From Nocardiopsis coralli (GTDB lineage Bacteria; Actinomycetota; Actinomycetes; Streptosporangiales; Streptosporangiaceae), in assembly GCF_014892575.1 (NCBI RefSeq), contig NZ_JADBGI010000028.1, forward strand, positions 24,847-88,846: a stretch of DNA of 64,000 nucleotides, written 5' to 3'. The notes under the pieces are model-generated. The model had not been told where the DNA came from. It worked only from the letters and a program-made list of their open reading frames with translations, and did not search any database. Shown piece by piece: positions 50,755 to 61,117 of the stretch (within the stretch, counting starts at the first letter, position 1; every line of letters begins with the position of its first letter). Both the position numbers and the translations under genes were made by a program.

Positions 50755-51241
50755 GCCCGCGCCGGTTCAGGAGGGCTTCACCCGCGCCGGGCCACATGCG
50801 TCCGGCGGGGGCGGGCAGGCCGTTCACGCTCGGGTGGCCCGTCTTTCGGCGGGCGCGCTTCGCCCCTTCGGGCCCGGGGGATACCGGCTCTGCCGTGCGA
50901 GCGGCGGCCCTCGGCCGTGCCGGTTCGGTTTGCGTCCGGCCGACGGACGGGGCGCTGCCCGACGGGGTTCGCCCGCGGTTCGGTCGGCTCCGGTCTTGAG
51001 AGGGTGTGCTCGCCCCGGCACACCGGTGACCGGCTGATTGAGTGGTGGGCGGTCGTCGGACGGGGCGCTGCCCGACGGGCTGTGCCGGCGCTGATCCGCC
51101 GGATCGGGGCTGCGCCCCTGTGGACCCGAACGGGTCTGCCATGGGGCGCGTGAGCGGGGCACCGGTTCGGGTGTGCGGCATCGGGCAGGTGAGACCACCA
51201 GAGGGCGGGCGAACCCGCCGCCACGTGAGTGAGGGGGACCG
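50755..51241. other. Gene-free gap with a 22-nt direct repeat
   Basis: About 490 nt between the sugar kinase and an oxidoreductase. No frame has a start, ribosome site and recognisable product. A 22-nt sequence occurs twice without mismatch (50945-50966 and 51058-51079); each copy contains an internal CGGG/CCCG dyad. Other nearby stretches are partly repetitive. Confidence 0.5.
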
Positions 51242-52696
51242 ATGAGCGAGGCCGAGCCCGACGCCGTTGTCGTCGGCAGCGGGCCCAACGGGCTCGCCGC
51301 CGCGGTGACCCTCGCCCGCGCGGGACTGGGTGTGCAGGTGTACGAACGAGCCGACACCCCCGGCGGCGGGCTGCGCACGGTTCCGCTGCTCGACCCCGAC
51401 GTGGTGCACGACGTGTGCGCGGCGGTGCACCCCATGGTGTGGCCGTCGCGTTTCATGCGCCGCTTCGACCTGGAGGCGCGGGGCGTGCGGATGCTGCGCC
51501 CGGACCTCGCCTACGCCCACCCCCTGCCCAAGGGCGAACCCGGGCTCGCCCACGCCGACCTCGACCGCACCTGCGCCGGCCTGGGCGAGGACGGGCCGCG
51601 CTGGCGGCGGCTCATGGAACCCCTGGTGCGCCGCGGGCGCGGGGTGGGCGACCTGGTCCTGTCCGACCTGCGTTCCCTGCCCGCGGACCCGTGGGCGGCG
51701 GCGCTCCTCGGCCCCAGGGCGCTGGCCCAACGCGCGGGCGGGCGCCCCCTGCGCACCGAACGTGCCCGCGCCCTGCTCACCGGGGTGGCCGGACACGTCA
51801 TAGGGCCGTTGCCGTCACTGCCCGGTTCCGCGGTCTCGCTCCTGCTCGGGCACCTCGCGCACACCCCCGGCGGGTGGCCGATCCCCGAGGGCGGGAGCGC
51901 GTCCGTGGCCGACGCGTTGATCGCGGACCTGCGCGCACACGGGGGACGGATCCACACCGGGTCCGAGGTCACCGACCTGCGCGACCTCCCTCCGGCACGC
52001 GCCATGCTGTTGGACGTGGCGCCGCGCGGGCTGCTCCACATGGGCGGGGGCCTGCTGCCGGACCGCTACCGCATGGCCCTGGAACGCTTCCGCTACGCGC
52101 CGGGGGCGGCCAAGGCCGACTTCGTGGTCTCCGGGCCGATCCCCTGGAGGGACCCCGAGGTGGGGCGCGCGGGCACGGTGCACCTGGGCGGGACCCAGGC
52201 ACAGATGTTCCACGCGGAGTCCGAGGCGGTGCGTGGACGACAGGTCGAGGAGCCCTTCGTGCTGCTGGTGGACCCGGCCGTCACCGATCCTTCGCGCGAG
52301 GTCGGGGGGCTGCGCCCGGTGTGGGCGTACGCGCACGTGCCGAACGGGGACCCCCGCGACCCGGTCGACCTGGTGCGGCGCCGGATCGAGTCCTTCGCGC
52401 CCGGGTTCACCGACACGATCGTCTCCGCGCGGGGGGTGCCCGCCTCCCGGATGGCCGAGTACAACCCCAACCACGTCGGGGGTGACATCGCCGCCGGCGC
52501 GATGACGGTGTGGCAGACCCTCGCCCGCCCCGTTCCGGCGCTGGACCCGTACCGCACGCCTCTCACGGGGGTCTACCTGTGTTCGTCCTCGACCCCGCCG
52601 GGACCGGGTGTGCACGGGATGTCGGGCCACCTGGCGGCGCTCTCCGCGCTGCGCCGGGAGTTCGGGATCCACGAGGCCCCCGACCTCGCCCCCTGA
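51242..52696 (+). CDS. FAD-dependent oxidoreductase, phytoene-desaturase-like
   Basis: 484 residues. The FAD motif VVVGSGPNGLAAAVTLARAG is at ~10-29, followed by E-R-A-D-TPGGGLRT, the GG-doublet typical of phytoene dehydrogenase/CrtI-like and polyprenyl reductase proteins. The C-terminal FAD contact appears as GVYLCSSSTPPGPGVHGMSG. Carotenoid genes are not nearby, so the substrate is open. ATG 51242 has GAGGGGG upstream. It is a lone gene. Confidence 0.88.
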   Translation: MSEAEPDAVVVGSGPNGLAAAVTLARAGLGVQVYERADTPGGGLRTVPLLDPDVVHDVCAAVHPMVWPSRFMRRFDLEARGVRMLRPDLAYAHPLPKGEPGLAHADLDRTCAGLGEDGPRWRRLMEPLVRRGRGVGDLVLSDLRSLPADPWAAALLGPRALAQRAGGRPLRTERARALLTGVAGHVIGPLPSLPGSAVSLLLGHLAHTPGGWPIPEGGSASVADALIADLRAHGGRIHTGSEVTDLRDLPPARAMLLDVAPRGLLHMGGGLLPDRYRMALERFRYAPGAAKADFVVSGPIPWRDPEVGRAGTVHLGGTQAQMFHAESEAVRGRQVEEPFVLLVDPAVTDPSREVGGLRPVWAYAHVPNGDPRDPVDLVRRRIESFAPGFTDTIVSARGVPASRMAEYNPNHVGGDIAAGAMTVWQTLARPVPALDPYRTPLTGVYLCSSSTPPGPGVHGMSGHLAALSALRREFGIHEAPDLAP

Positions 52697-53194
52697 TCCA
52701 GGACCCTGACCCCTGAGGTCCACCCGGCCCGGACGCTAGCCGAACGGGCTCGTGCGCTCAAGTGTCGAGAGACCCGAGGACGCTCGGACCGTGGTGCGCG
52801 CGCAGAACGCGCGCCCCTACGCACGTCGGCCGGGAGCGTGCCGGGCGTTGCCCGTCGGGCCGGCCGGCATCCGCGCAGCGGCGTGAGCAGGGCGTCCGAC
52901 GTCTGCCTCATGGCCGTCGCACCATGCAGGCGATCCCTCCTGATCCACGTCGTGCGCGGGGCTCGGCGTGCGTGGGGCTCGAGTATCGCGCCAAGTGCGC
53001 GCACGCCCGGGCGTGCAGGTGACCGGTACGCATGCTCCAGCCCACCGGTTGATGCGCCCGCGCATCCTTGGGCGCTGGGCGCGACCGGCCCCGTGCAGGT
53101 CGACCCCTCCGCCTGCATACGTCCCACCTGCGTGTGTCTTGCCCGTAGCGCGCTTCGACCTCGCGACGCGTTCGTCGCGTGGGAACGGAACGGA
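52697..53194. other. Gene-free gap between oxidoreductase and carboxylate-amine ligase
   Basis: About 500 nt. Several short open frames cross it but none has a ribosome site, codon usage or product resembling a gene. No repeat or long hairpin was seen. Confidence 0.4.
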
Positions 53195-54340
53195 TCAGGC
53201 CGGCAGACCCTCGCGGGTCTGCTCCGCGAGCATGTCGACCACGTCGGCCGGGCTCCGCCGGCGCTCGTACGCGCGGCGCTGGCGCGCAGCCCCCGACCCC
53301 GCGGCGTGCACACGTTCCAGCAGGTCCGCGGCGACCTCGGCGTCGTCGGGCGTCAGCCCCGGCAGCGCGGCGCGCAGCAACCGGTCGGCGGCGCGGTGCC
53401 CCTGCACCACGTCGCCGTTGAGCGGGTCGGGAACCTCGCCCTCCAGGCCGTCGCGGGCCGACCGCCACAGGGCGGCGCGCAGCGTGCGCCCCGGGATCGC
53501 CGGCGCGGGACGGCCCAGGCGCACGTCGGCCAGCGCACGGGTGGCCAGGCCCCGCGTGAGCAGCGTGACCAGCAGGGACTCCTCGGCGGTCGCGGCGACG
53601 TCGCCGACCCGGACCTCCAGGGTGGGCAGGTGGTCGGACAGCCGCACGTCCCAATAGACCATGTGCGGGTCCAGGATCGCACCGCTCTCCGCGAGCGCCC
53701 GCACCGCCCGGTCGTGCGCCCCCAGCGTGCGCAGCAGCGGGGGAGGACCGGCCGACGGCAACCGGGTCCACGTGATGGTGCGCCAGCTCGCGTGCCCGGT
53801 GTCGCGGCCGTCGTGGAAGGGCGAGTTCGCGCTCAGGGCCGTGAGGAACGGCAGCCACCGCCGCAGATGGTCGCTGACCTGCACGGCGCACGCCCGGTCG
53901 GGGATGCCCACGTGCACGTGGCACCCGCACACAACGTGGGCGTCGCGCAGCGCCCCGAAGTGGTCGGCGATGGCGGTGTAGCGTTCCCCCTCGCTGAGCC
54001 GGACCGTCGCCGGGTCGCCCAGCACCGGGGTCCCCGACGCCACGACCGCCAGTCCGGAACGCTCCGCGGCGTCGGTGAGGGCTCCCCGGGCGCTGATGAG
54101 GAACTCGTGCGCCTCGGTGCTGGTGGTGCACACGGGGCTGTTGGCCTCCAGCTGCACCTGCGTGAACTCCCCGCACAGCTGCGGGTCGCGCGTGCGGGCG
54201 AGCACCTCGTCGGCGCGGGAGGTGATGCGGCGGGTGCGCGGGTCCACGAGGAAGAACTCCTCCTCGACGCCGAACGTGGGCGGGGCCGCCGGGACGGTGG
54301 CGGGCCGGGGGTCGTCTGCGGCCAGGGAGTGGTGCTCCAT
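53195..54340 (-). CDS. Carboxylate-amine ligase (YbdK/GCS2 family)
   Basis: 381 residues of the glutamate-cysteine ligase 2 family. The N-terminal FGVEEEFFLVDP is the family signature (metal/ATP-binding Glu residues), then CGCHVHVGIPD, LSANSPFHDGRDTGHASWR and PTLEVRVGDVAAT. Members join a carboxylate, often glutamate, to an amine using ATP; several make gamma-glutamyl compounds, without being the main glutathione enzyme. ATG 54340 has GGAGGG 10 nt upstream. It diverges from the LAL regulator. Confidence 0.9.
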   Translation of the reverse strand: MEHHSLAADDPRPATVPAAPPTFGVEEEFFLVDPRTRRITSRADEVLARTRDPQLCGEFTQVQLEANSPVCTTSTEAHEFLISARGALTDAAERSGLAVVASGTPVLGDPATVRLSEGERYTAIADHFGALRDAHVVCGCHVHVGIPDRACAVQVSDHLRRWLPFLTALSANSPFHDGRDTGHASWRTITWTRLPSAGPPPLLRTLGAHDRAVRALAESGAILDPHMVYWDVRLSDHLPTLEVRVGDVAATAEESLLVTLLTRGLATRALADVRLGRPAPAIPGRTLRAALWRSARDGLEGEVPDPLNGDVVQGHRAADRLLRAALPGLTPDDAEVAADLLERVHAAGSGAARQRRAYERRRSPADVVDMLAEQTREGLPA

Positions 54341-54733
54341 GGATGGTGGTCCCTCCTGCCGTCGGTGCCCGCTCTGGATATCCCGGGACCGGGCGGCGGC
54401 GACAGTGTCGCGGGGAACACAAAGGGGTATCCCTGACGTCTTTGTCGCCTATGCACCCTTTGTCTGCCTCGCGGGATCGGGGGTCCCCGCACGTAACGTT
54501 GTGATAACCCGGCCGACGCATCACCGGGGTCCACGGGCGCCCTGAAGCCCCTCGAAAAGTGGCCCACGTCACTCGGAGAAATGCAGGTGGGTGCCGCACC
54601 AGGACCCCTGTCCCGCCCGCCTCCGACCCCCTCCCGCACCCGCCCCGGGACCCCCGCGCCGGGTATCGGTGAAACCACCAGTGTGCCCCCGCGCACCTGC
54701 CGCGACGCCGCCCCCGTGTGCAACGGTGAGCAC
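54341..54733. other. Divergent promoter region between YbdK-like and LAL genes
   Basis: About 390 nt. It contains the inverted repeat ACAAAGGG (54419-54426) and CCCTTTGT (54456-54463), 29 nt apart, which may be an operator. The LAL frame is open through the second half, but residues there are Pro/Arg-rich and unlike the family, so I treat it as non-coding. Confidence 0.4.
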
Positions 54734-57535
54734 GTGGACGCGATGCTCACGATCCCCCCGAGCGTGCGGCTCCGGGGGAGGGACACAGAACTGCGGGTCC
54801 TGGGCGCGGCACTGGACGGCGCCAGGGCCCGGCGCGGCACGTCCCTGCTCCTGACCGGCGGCCCCGGAACGGGCAGGACCGCTCTGCTCGACCACGTCCG
54901 CGCCGACGCCGACGACTTCACCACCCTGTCCACCGCGGGCGTGGCCGACGAGGCCGACGTCCCCCTGGCCGGGCTCCAGCGCCTGCTCACCCCGATCGAG
55001 GCCGCCGTCGACCTGCTCGCCGAACCCCGGCGCGGGCGCGTACGCGAGGCCCTCGTGCAGGGGAACCCGGGGGACCGCTTCGGCCTCGGAACCGGCGTGC
55101 TCGACCTGATCGCCCGCGCCGCCGAGGAACGCCCCCTTCTCCTGACCGTCGACGACGCCGACCTGCTCGACCGGGACTCCCTCGACGCGCTGGCCTTCGT
55201 CGCCCGCCGTCTGGACTCCACCCGCGTCGCGCTCGTCATGGCCTCCCGGCCGGCCACCCGCGCCCCGGCCGACGGCCCCCGCCCGCTGGTGCCCGGGGTC
55301 GACGAACACGTGCTCGCCCCGCTCGGGACCGGCCCCGTGCACGACGTCCTCACCTCCGCCGCGCCCGTCACCCTCGCCCAACCGGTGCGCTCGGCGCTCG
55401 TTGCGGCTTCCCACGGCAACCCCGCGGCACTGGTCGGCCTCCTGGACGCGCTCACCCACGACCAGCTCACCGGCGCAGAAACCCTGCCCGATCCGCTCCT
55501 GCTCCCCGCACGGCTGCGCGCACAGCTCCTCGGCCCCGTACGTGACCTGCCCGGACCCACCCGCCGCCTGCTCCTGCTCGCCGCCCTGGGCAGCGAGCGA
55601 AGCCTCACCGATCTCCTCGACGCCGCCGGGGACACCTGCTCCGAGGCCCCGAACGCCTCCGCCCCCGGCCCCGCCGGTCTCGAACCGGCCGAGGAACGCG
55701 ACCTCGTCCGGGTGCACGACGACACCGTGCGCTTCACCGATCCCCTCCTGCGCGACGCCCTCGCCCAGGACGCCCCCGCCAACCGCGCACGCGAGGCCCA
55801 CCGCGCGCTGGCCGCCGTGACCGACCACGCGCACGACCCCGTCGCCTTCGCCCGCCACACCGCCGAAGGCGCCGCCGCCCCCGACGCAGGGCTCGCCGAC
55901 GACGTGCACCGCGCCGCCCGCCGCGCCGGCCGCGTGGAGGGTCGCACCGCCGCCTCCCTGGCCTTCGAGCGCGCCGCCCGCCTCACCCCCGACCCGGACG
56001 CCCGCGCCTGCCGCACCGCCACCGCCGCCTACCAGGCGTGCATGGCCGGGAACACGCCCCGCGCCGCCGACCTCGTCGCCCGGGCCCGACCCCTGGCGGT
56101 GAGCGACCGCCGCCACGCCATCATCGACCTCATCGACGCCCAGCTGGCGATGCGCGACCAGAACAGCATCGATGTCGCCGAACGCCTGCTCCGCGTCGGG
56201 CGCGAGCTCATGCCGCACGACCGCCCCCTGGCCCTGCGCGCCTTCGTGCGTTCGGCCGACTCCGCGTCCCTGGCCGGCGACCCCGTCCTGCACGCTCACG
56301 CGGTCGACCTCGCCCTCCCGCTGGTGCGCGACGACGACCCCGCGGTCATGCACCGGATGGCCGATTTCCTGGAGGGCTGCGCGATCTCCTTCCGGGGCGA
56401 CTACACCGGCTCCACCCCGATCCTGCGCCGGGCGGTGCGGTTGGCCGACGGCGACGCGGGCCCCTCCGAGCTCATCTGGGCCGGGATCGCCGGGCTCCGC
56501 CTGGGCGACAACCCGTTCGTGCGCGGGGTGATGACGCGCGCCGCCGACCGGGGCAAGGCCCTGGGCGAGCAGGCCACCATGCCCGCAGCCCTGGGGTTCC
56601 TCGTCTTCTCCGAGTTCTGGAGCGGACGTTTCCCCTCCGCCGCCGGCACCGCGCTCACCGGCCTCCGGGTCTCGCGCAGCAGCGGGCAGAGCATCTGGGC
56701 CACCCACCACCTGGCCTCGCTCGCGATGATCGCGGCGATCCAGGGCGACGTGGAGACCTGCCAGATCCGCGCGCGGGCCGTGGCTTCGCAGGCGGGGGAG
56801 AAGAGCCTGGGTCTGGCCGCCGCCGTCGCGTCCTGGGGTTCGGCCGTCCTGGAACTCTCCCGCGGGAACGCCGCCGATGCCTTCTTCCGGTTGCGCTCCC
56901 TCGCCAACGCCGGGCCCGGACAGGGCCACCCCACGATGCGCTTGCTCACCGCCCCGCACTTCGTGGAGGCCGCCACCCGCATGGGCGAGACCGCGTGGGC
57001 GGCCGCTTCCCTGGCCGGGTACCGACGCTGGGCCGAGTCCGTGGACAGCCCCAGCGCGCTCGCCCTCGCCGCCCGGTGTGAAGGGCTTCTGACCAGCGGA
57101 GACGAGTCCGCCGACCACTTCGAGACCGCCCTGGCCCTGCACCGCGCCGGGGGCGACGACGACGTCGAACACGCCCGCACCCAGCTCCTCTTCGGCGCCC
57201 ACCTGCGCCGGGCCCGCCTACCCGGCCGGGCCCGCGAACACCTCCACAACGCCCAGGAGTCGTTCGAGCGCTTCGGTGCCCGTCTGTGGGTCCGTCAGAC
57301 CCGCGCCGAGCTGCGTGCCCTGGGGACCGCCGACCGCGGCCCCGATCTGCCCGCCACCAGCGAACTCACCGCGCAGCAACAGCAGATCGCCCGCCTGGTC
57401 GCCGAGGGTGCGACCAACCGGGAGGTCGCCGCGCACCTGTTCATCAGCCCGCGCACGGTCGAGCACCACCTGCGCGGCATCTTCCGCAAGCTCAACATCC
57501 GTTCCCGGGTGGACCTGGCCCGGCTCCTCAACTGA
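54734..57535 (+). CDS. LAL-type (large ATP-binding) LuxR-family regulator
   Basis: 933 residues. An AAA/STAND ATPase fills the first ~300 residues: Walker A GGPGTGRT at 42-49, with Arg48 where Lys is normal, and Walker B LLTVDDADLLD at ~135. The middle (~350-860) is a long helical TPR-like sensor region. The C-terminal ~60 residues are a LuxR HTH (LTAQQQQIARLVAEGATNREVA, SPRTVEHHLRGIFRKLNI). LAL proteins are ligand- and ATP-controlled activators of catabolic or secondary-metabolite genes. GTG 54734 is chosen (GGTGAG upstream); ATG 54743 is close behind. It precedes the transporter operon by 92 nt and may control it. Confidence 0.88.
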   Translation: MDAMLTIPPSVRLRGRDTELRVLGAALDGARARRGTSLLLTGGPGTGRTALLDHVRADADDFTTLSTAGVADEADVPLAGLQRLLTPIEAAVDLLAEPRRGRVREALVQGNPGDRFGLGTGVLDLIARAAEERPLLLTVDDADLLDRDSLDALAFVARRLDSTRVALVMASRPATRAPADGPRPLVPGVDEHVLAPLGTGPVHDVLTSAAPVTLAQPVRSALVAASHGNPAALVGLLDALTHDQLTGAETLPDPLLLPARLRAQLLGPVRDLPGPTRRLLLLAALGSERSLTDLLDAAGDTCSEAPNASAPGPAGLEPAEERDLVRVHDDTVRFTDPLLRDALAQDAPANRAREAHRALAAVTDHAHDPVAFARHTAEGAAAPDAGLADDVHRAARRAGRVEGRTAASLAFERAARLTPDPDARACRTATAAYQACMAGNTPRAADLVARARPLAVSDRRHAIIDLIDAQLAMRDQNSIDVAERLLRVGRELMPHDRPLALRAFVRSADSASLAGDPVLHAHAVDLALPLVRDDDPAVMHRMADFLEGCAISFRGDYTGSTPILRRAVRLADGDAGPSELIWAGIAGLRLGDNPFVRGVMTRAADRGKALGEQATMPAALGFLVFSEFWSGRFPSAAGTALTGLRVSRSSGQSIWATHHLASLAMIAAIQGDVETCQIRARAVASQAGEKSLGLAAAVASWGSAVLELSRGNAADAFFRLRSLANAGPGQGHPTMRLLTAPHFVEAATRMGETAWAAASLAGYRRWAESVDSPSALALAARCEGLLTSGDESADHFETALALHRAGGDDDVEHARTQLLFGAHLRRARLPGRAREHLHNAQESFERFGARLWVRQTRAELRALGTADRGPDLPATSELTAQQQQIARLVAEGATNREVAAHLFISPRTVEHHLRGIFRKLNIRSRVDLARLLN

Positions 57536-57578
57536 CCCCTTCGGGCCCGGTCGACCGCACGCCCGCGGACCCGTGTCA

Positions 57579-57594
57579 TACCAACTGGTCGGTA
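57579..57594 (+). promoter_or_regulatory. TetR-type operator-like palindrome upstream of the transporter operon
   Basis: A 16-bp imperfect palindrome, TACCAACTGGTCGGTA, with six of eight positions paired, resembles operators of TetR/AcrR repressors. It lies 34 nt before the first transporter start codon. No TetR gene is in the window. Confidence 0.35.
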
Positions 57595-57627
57595 CGCGTA
57601 TCGGTGACCTGGAGAAAGGCACATCCC

Positions 57628-58415
<788 letters not shown>

Positions 58416-58419
<4 letters not shown>

Positions 58420-59132
58420 GCGACACACCCCTCCTGAAGATCGAGGACCTCACCGCCCACCACGGCGCCGTGTGCGCCCTCGACAGCGTCAGCATCGACG
58501 TGCCCGAACGCGGCCTCTGCGCCGTCCTCGGCGCGAACGGGGCCGGCAAGTCCACCCTCCTGCGCACCCTCACCGGGCTGCACCCCGCCACCTCCGGACG
58601 GGTCACCCTCGACGGGGAGGACATCACCCGGCTGCCGGCCGAACGCGCCGTCACCAAGGGCCTCGCGCACGTGCCCGAGGGCGGGGGCGTCATCGTCGAG
58701 CTCACCGTCGAGGAGAACCTGCGCCTGGGCGGGCTCTGGCGCGCACGCCACGACCCCGAGACCCTCGCGGAGGTCCTCGACCTCTTCCCGCCCCTGGTCG
58801 AACGGCGCGGCAAACCCGCCGCCACTCTCTCCGGCGGCGAACGCCAGATGCTCGCCATCGGCCGCGCCCTCATGGCCCGGCCCCGCGTGCTCCTGCTCGA
58901 CGAACCCTCCCTCGGGCTCGCACCCATGGTCACCGAGCAGATCTTCACGCTCCTGGGCGACCTGCGCGACCGCACCGGCCTCACCGTGGTGCTCGTCGAA
59001 CAGAACGCCGCAGGTGCCCTGGGCGTCACCGACCACGGGTTCGTGCTCAACCAGGGCCGCGTCGCAGCGGAGGGCCCCTCCGACGACCTGCTCTCCGACG
59101 ACCGCACGCGCCACGCCTACCTCGGTTTCTGA
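58416..59132 (+). CDS. livF: Branched-chain amino acid-type ABC transporter ATPase, second subunit
   Basis: 238 residues, the shorter LivF-type ATPase. Walker A GANGAGKSTLL, the LivF-like GLAHVPEGGGVIVELTVEENL, signature LSGGERQMLAIGRAL, Walker B VLLLDEPSLGLAP and VLVEQNAAGAL. It pairs with the preceding LivG on the permease heterodimer. It is translationally coupled to livG and is followed by the permease after 10 nt. Confidence 0.93.
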
Positions 59133-59142
59133 GGAGCCCCCC

Positions 59143-59994
59143 ATGGACCACTTCATCAACCTGACCCTCAACGGGCTGGCGCTCGGGGCGGCGTACTCCG
59201 CACTGGCCCTGTCACTGGTGCTCATCTACCAGGCCACCCGGCTGGTCAACTTCGCCCAGCCCGCGTTCGCCCTGCTGTCGGTCTACGCCGCCTTCGCCGT
59301 TACCCAGATCACCGGCTCGTACTGGCTCGGGTTCGGCGCCGCCCTCATCACCGGTATGACCGCCGGTGCGGCCGCCGAACGCTTCATCGTACGGCCCATC
59401 GCCCGTGTCTCCCCGCTCAACGGGGTCATCGTCACCCTCGGGATGCTCCTGGTCGTGCAGGGCGCCGTCGGCATGATCTGGGGCAACGAACAGCACGGGT
59501 TCGGATACGCGTTCAGTTACGTCGGCCGGTTCTCACCCGCGGACATCTTCGCCGTCAGCGCCGTGGCCGGTGTCGCGCTCCTGCTGTTCCTGCTCTACCG
59601 CTTCACCGCGATCGGACTGCGCATGCGCGCCGCCGCCCACCACCCCGAGGCCGCACGGCTCAGCGGGGTGCGGGTCGGCCTCATGCTCACCGCCGGGTGG
59701 GCGATCGCCTCCTTCATCGGCGCCCTCGCCGGGATGCTCGCCGCGCCCCCGTTCCTGTACCCCAACGTGTTCGACATCGTGTTCGTCTTCGGGATCACCG
59801 CGGCCGTCGTCGGCGGCCTCGACAACCCCTTCGGGGCGATCCTCGGCGGGATGCTCATCGGCCTCGGCGGCTCCTGGGTCTCCGGTTACCTCGGCCCCGA
59901 GCTCGCCACACTCTCCGCCCTGGTCATCGTCGTGGTCGTGCTGAGCGTGCGCCCCGACGGCATCCTCTCCCGACCGACCGCGCGAAAGGTCTGA
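59143..59994 (+). CDS. livH: Branched-chain amino acid-type ABC permease, LivH-like
   Basis: 283 residues with about eight membrane spans. The family opening NGLALGAAYSALALSLVLIYQATRLVN-like region, the EAA-type loop GLRMRAAAHHPEAARLSGV (contacts the ATPase), and the late GGLDNPFGAILGGMLIG identify LivH. ATG 59143 has GAGGAG upstream. It forms the channel with the next gene product. Confidence 0.93.
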   Translation: MDHFINLTLNGLALGAAYSALALSLVLIYQATRLVNFAQPAFALLSVYAAFAVTQITGSYWLGFGAALITGMTAGAAAERFIVRPIARVSPLNGVIVTLGMLLVVQGAVGMIWGNEQHGFGYAFSYVGRFSPADIFAVSAVAGVALLLFLLYRFTAIGLRMRAAAHHPEAARLSGVRVGLMLTAGWAIASFIGALAGMLAAPPFLYPNVFDIVFVFGITAAVVGGLDNPFGAILGGMLIGLGGSWVSGYLGPELATLSALVIVVVVLSVRPDGILSRPTARKV

Positions 59995-59997
59995 CCC

Positions 59998-61071
59998 ATG
60001 TCCACCACCACCGGACAGCGCCCCGAGCCGTCCACGGAGGCCGCGTCCACGCCCCCGCCGTCCCTGCCCGAGAGGTGGCGCGCCCTGCCGCTGCCGGCCC
60101 GCAACCTGCTCGGGGCCGCCGCCGCGCTCCTGGCCGTCATCGCGTTCCTCGCGGTCACCGGCGACCTCACCGCGCTGCGCCTGGCCACCGTCGGGTACAC
60201 GTTCCTCGCCATCGCCGGTCTGCAACTGCTCGTCGGCGGCAGCGGACAGATCTCGCTGGGCCACGGCGCGTTCATGATGATCGGCGCGTACTCGATGGCG
60301 CTGCTCGTCCTGCACCTGCCGATGCTCCCGCTCGCGACCAACCTGCTCATCGTCGTGGCCGTCTCCGCGGTCGCGGGGATCGCCGTGGGGGCCGCCACCG
60401 CCCGGCTGCACGGGCCCTACCTCGCCGGTGCCACGCTGATCCTCGCGGTCGGGCTGCCCGGCATCGCGCACCGGTACCACGACCTGTTCGGCGGCTCCAA
60501 CGGTCTCAACATCCGCACGGTCGGTGCGCCACCGTTCCTCGACGGGATCGTCACCACCAGCGAGTGGCGTGCGCTCGTGGTCTGGTTCACCGTGCTGCTC
60601 GTACTTGCCGCGCTCGCGACGATCTCCGGCGGGCGCCTGGGTCGGCGCATGCGCGCGATCCGCGACGACGAGACCGCCGCGGCGATGTCCGGCATCCCCG
60701 TCGGGCGCACCAAGGTCGTCGCCTTCGTCATCGCCTCCGCGGCCGGCGGGCTCGCAGGAGGGCTGCAGGCCTACGTCCTCGGAACCGTCACACCCAGTTC
60801 GTTCTCCCTGGTGCTGTCCCTGACGTTGATCGCCGCCCTCGTGCTCGGCGGCATCGGCAGCCTCTGGGGCGCGCTGTGGGCGGCCGTCGCCATCGTCTAC
60901 CTGGAGGTCTGGGCCTCCGACCTGGCCAAGGTGATGGATCTCGACCACAACGTGCAGCACAACCTGCCGATCGTGCTGTTCGGTGTCGTGCTGATCCTCG
61001 TGCTGCGCTTCTGGCCGCTCGGCCTGCACGGCGGCCTGCAGGCCCTGCGCAACCGCATCGCACGCCGCTGA
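59998..61071 (+). CDS. livM: Branched-chain amino acid-type ABC permease, LivM-like
   Basis: 357 residues with about nine spans after a Pro-rich cytosolic N-terminus of ~35 residues. GSGQISLGHGAFMMIGAY is the LivM signature; GRRMRAIRDDETAAAMSGI is the coupling loop; ALVLGGIGSLWGALWAA is the conserved late span. It starts 3 nt after the livH stop, so both are coupled. Confidence 0.93.
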   Translation: MSTTTGQRPEPSTEAASTPPPSLPERWRALPLPARNLLGAAAALLAVIAFLAVTGDLTALRLATVGYTFLAIAGLQLLVGGSGQISLGHGAFMMIGAYSMALLVLHLPMLPLATNLLIVVAVSAVAGIAVGAATARLHGPYLAGATLILAVGLPGIAHRYHDLFGGSNGLNIRTVGAPPFLDGIVTTSEWRALVVWFTVLLVLAALATISGGRLGRRMRAIRDDETAAAMSGIPVGRTKVVAFVIASAAGGLAGGLQAYVLGTVTPSSFSLVLSLTLIAALVLGGIGSLWGALWAAVAIVYLEVWASDLAKVMDLDHNVQHNLPIVLFGVVLILVLRFWPLGLHGGLQALRNRIARR

Positions 61072-61117
61072 CCACCCGTACCGGGTTCCTGACCGGACCG
61101 GATTCTTGGAGGAGACC

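Noticed and set aside
54569..57202. An 877-residue minus-strand frame opposite the LAL regulator
   Set aside because: Antisense to intact Walker and HTH motifs; Gly-rich without domain resemblance.
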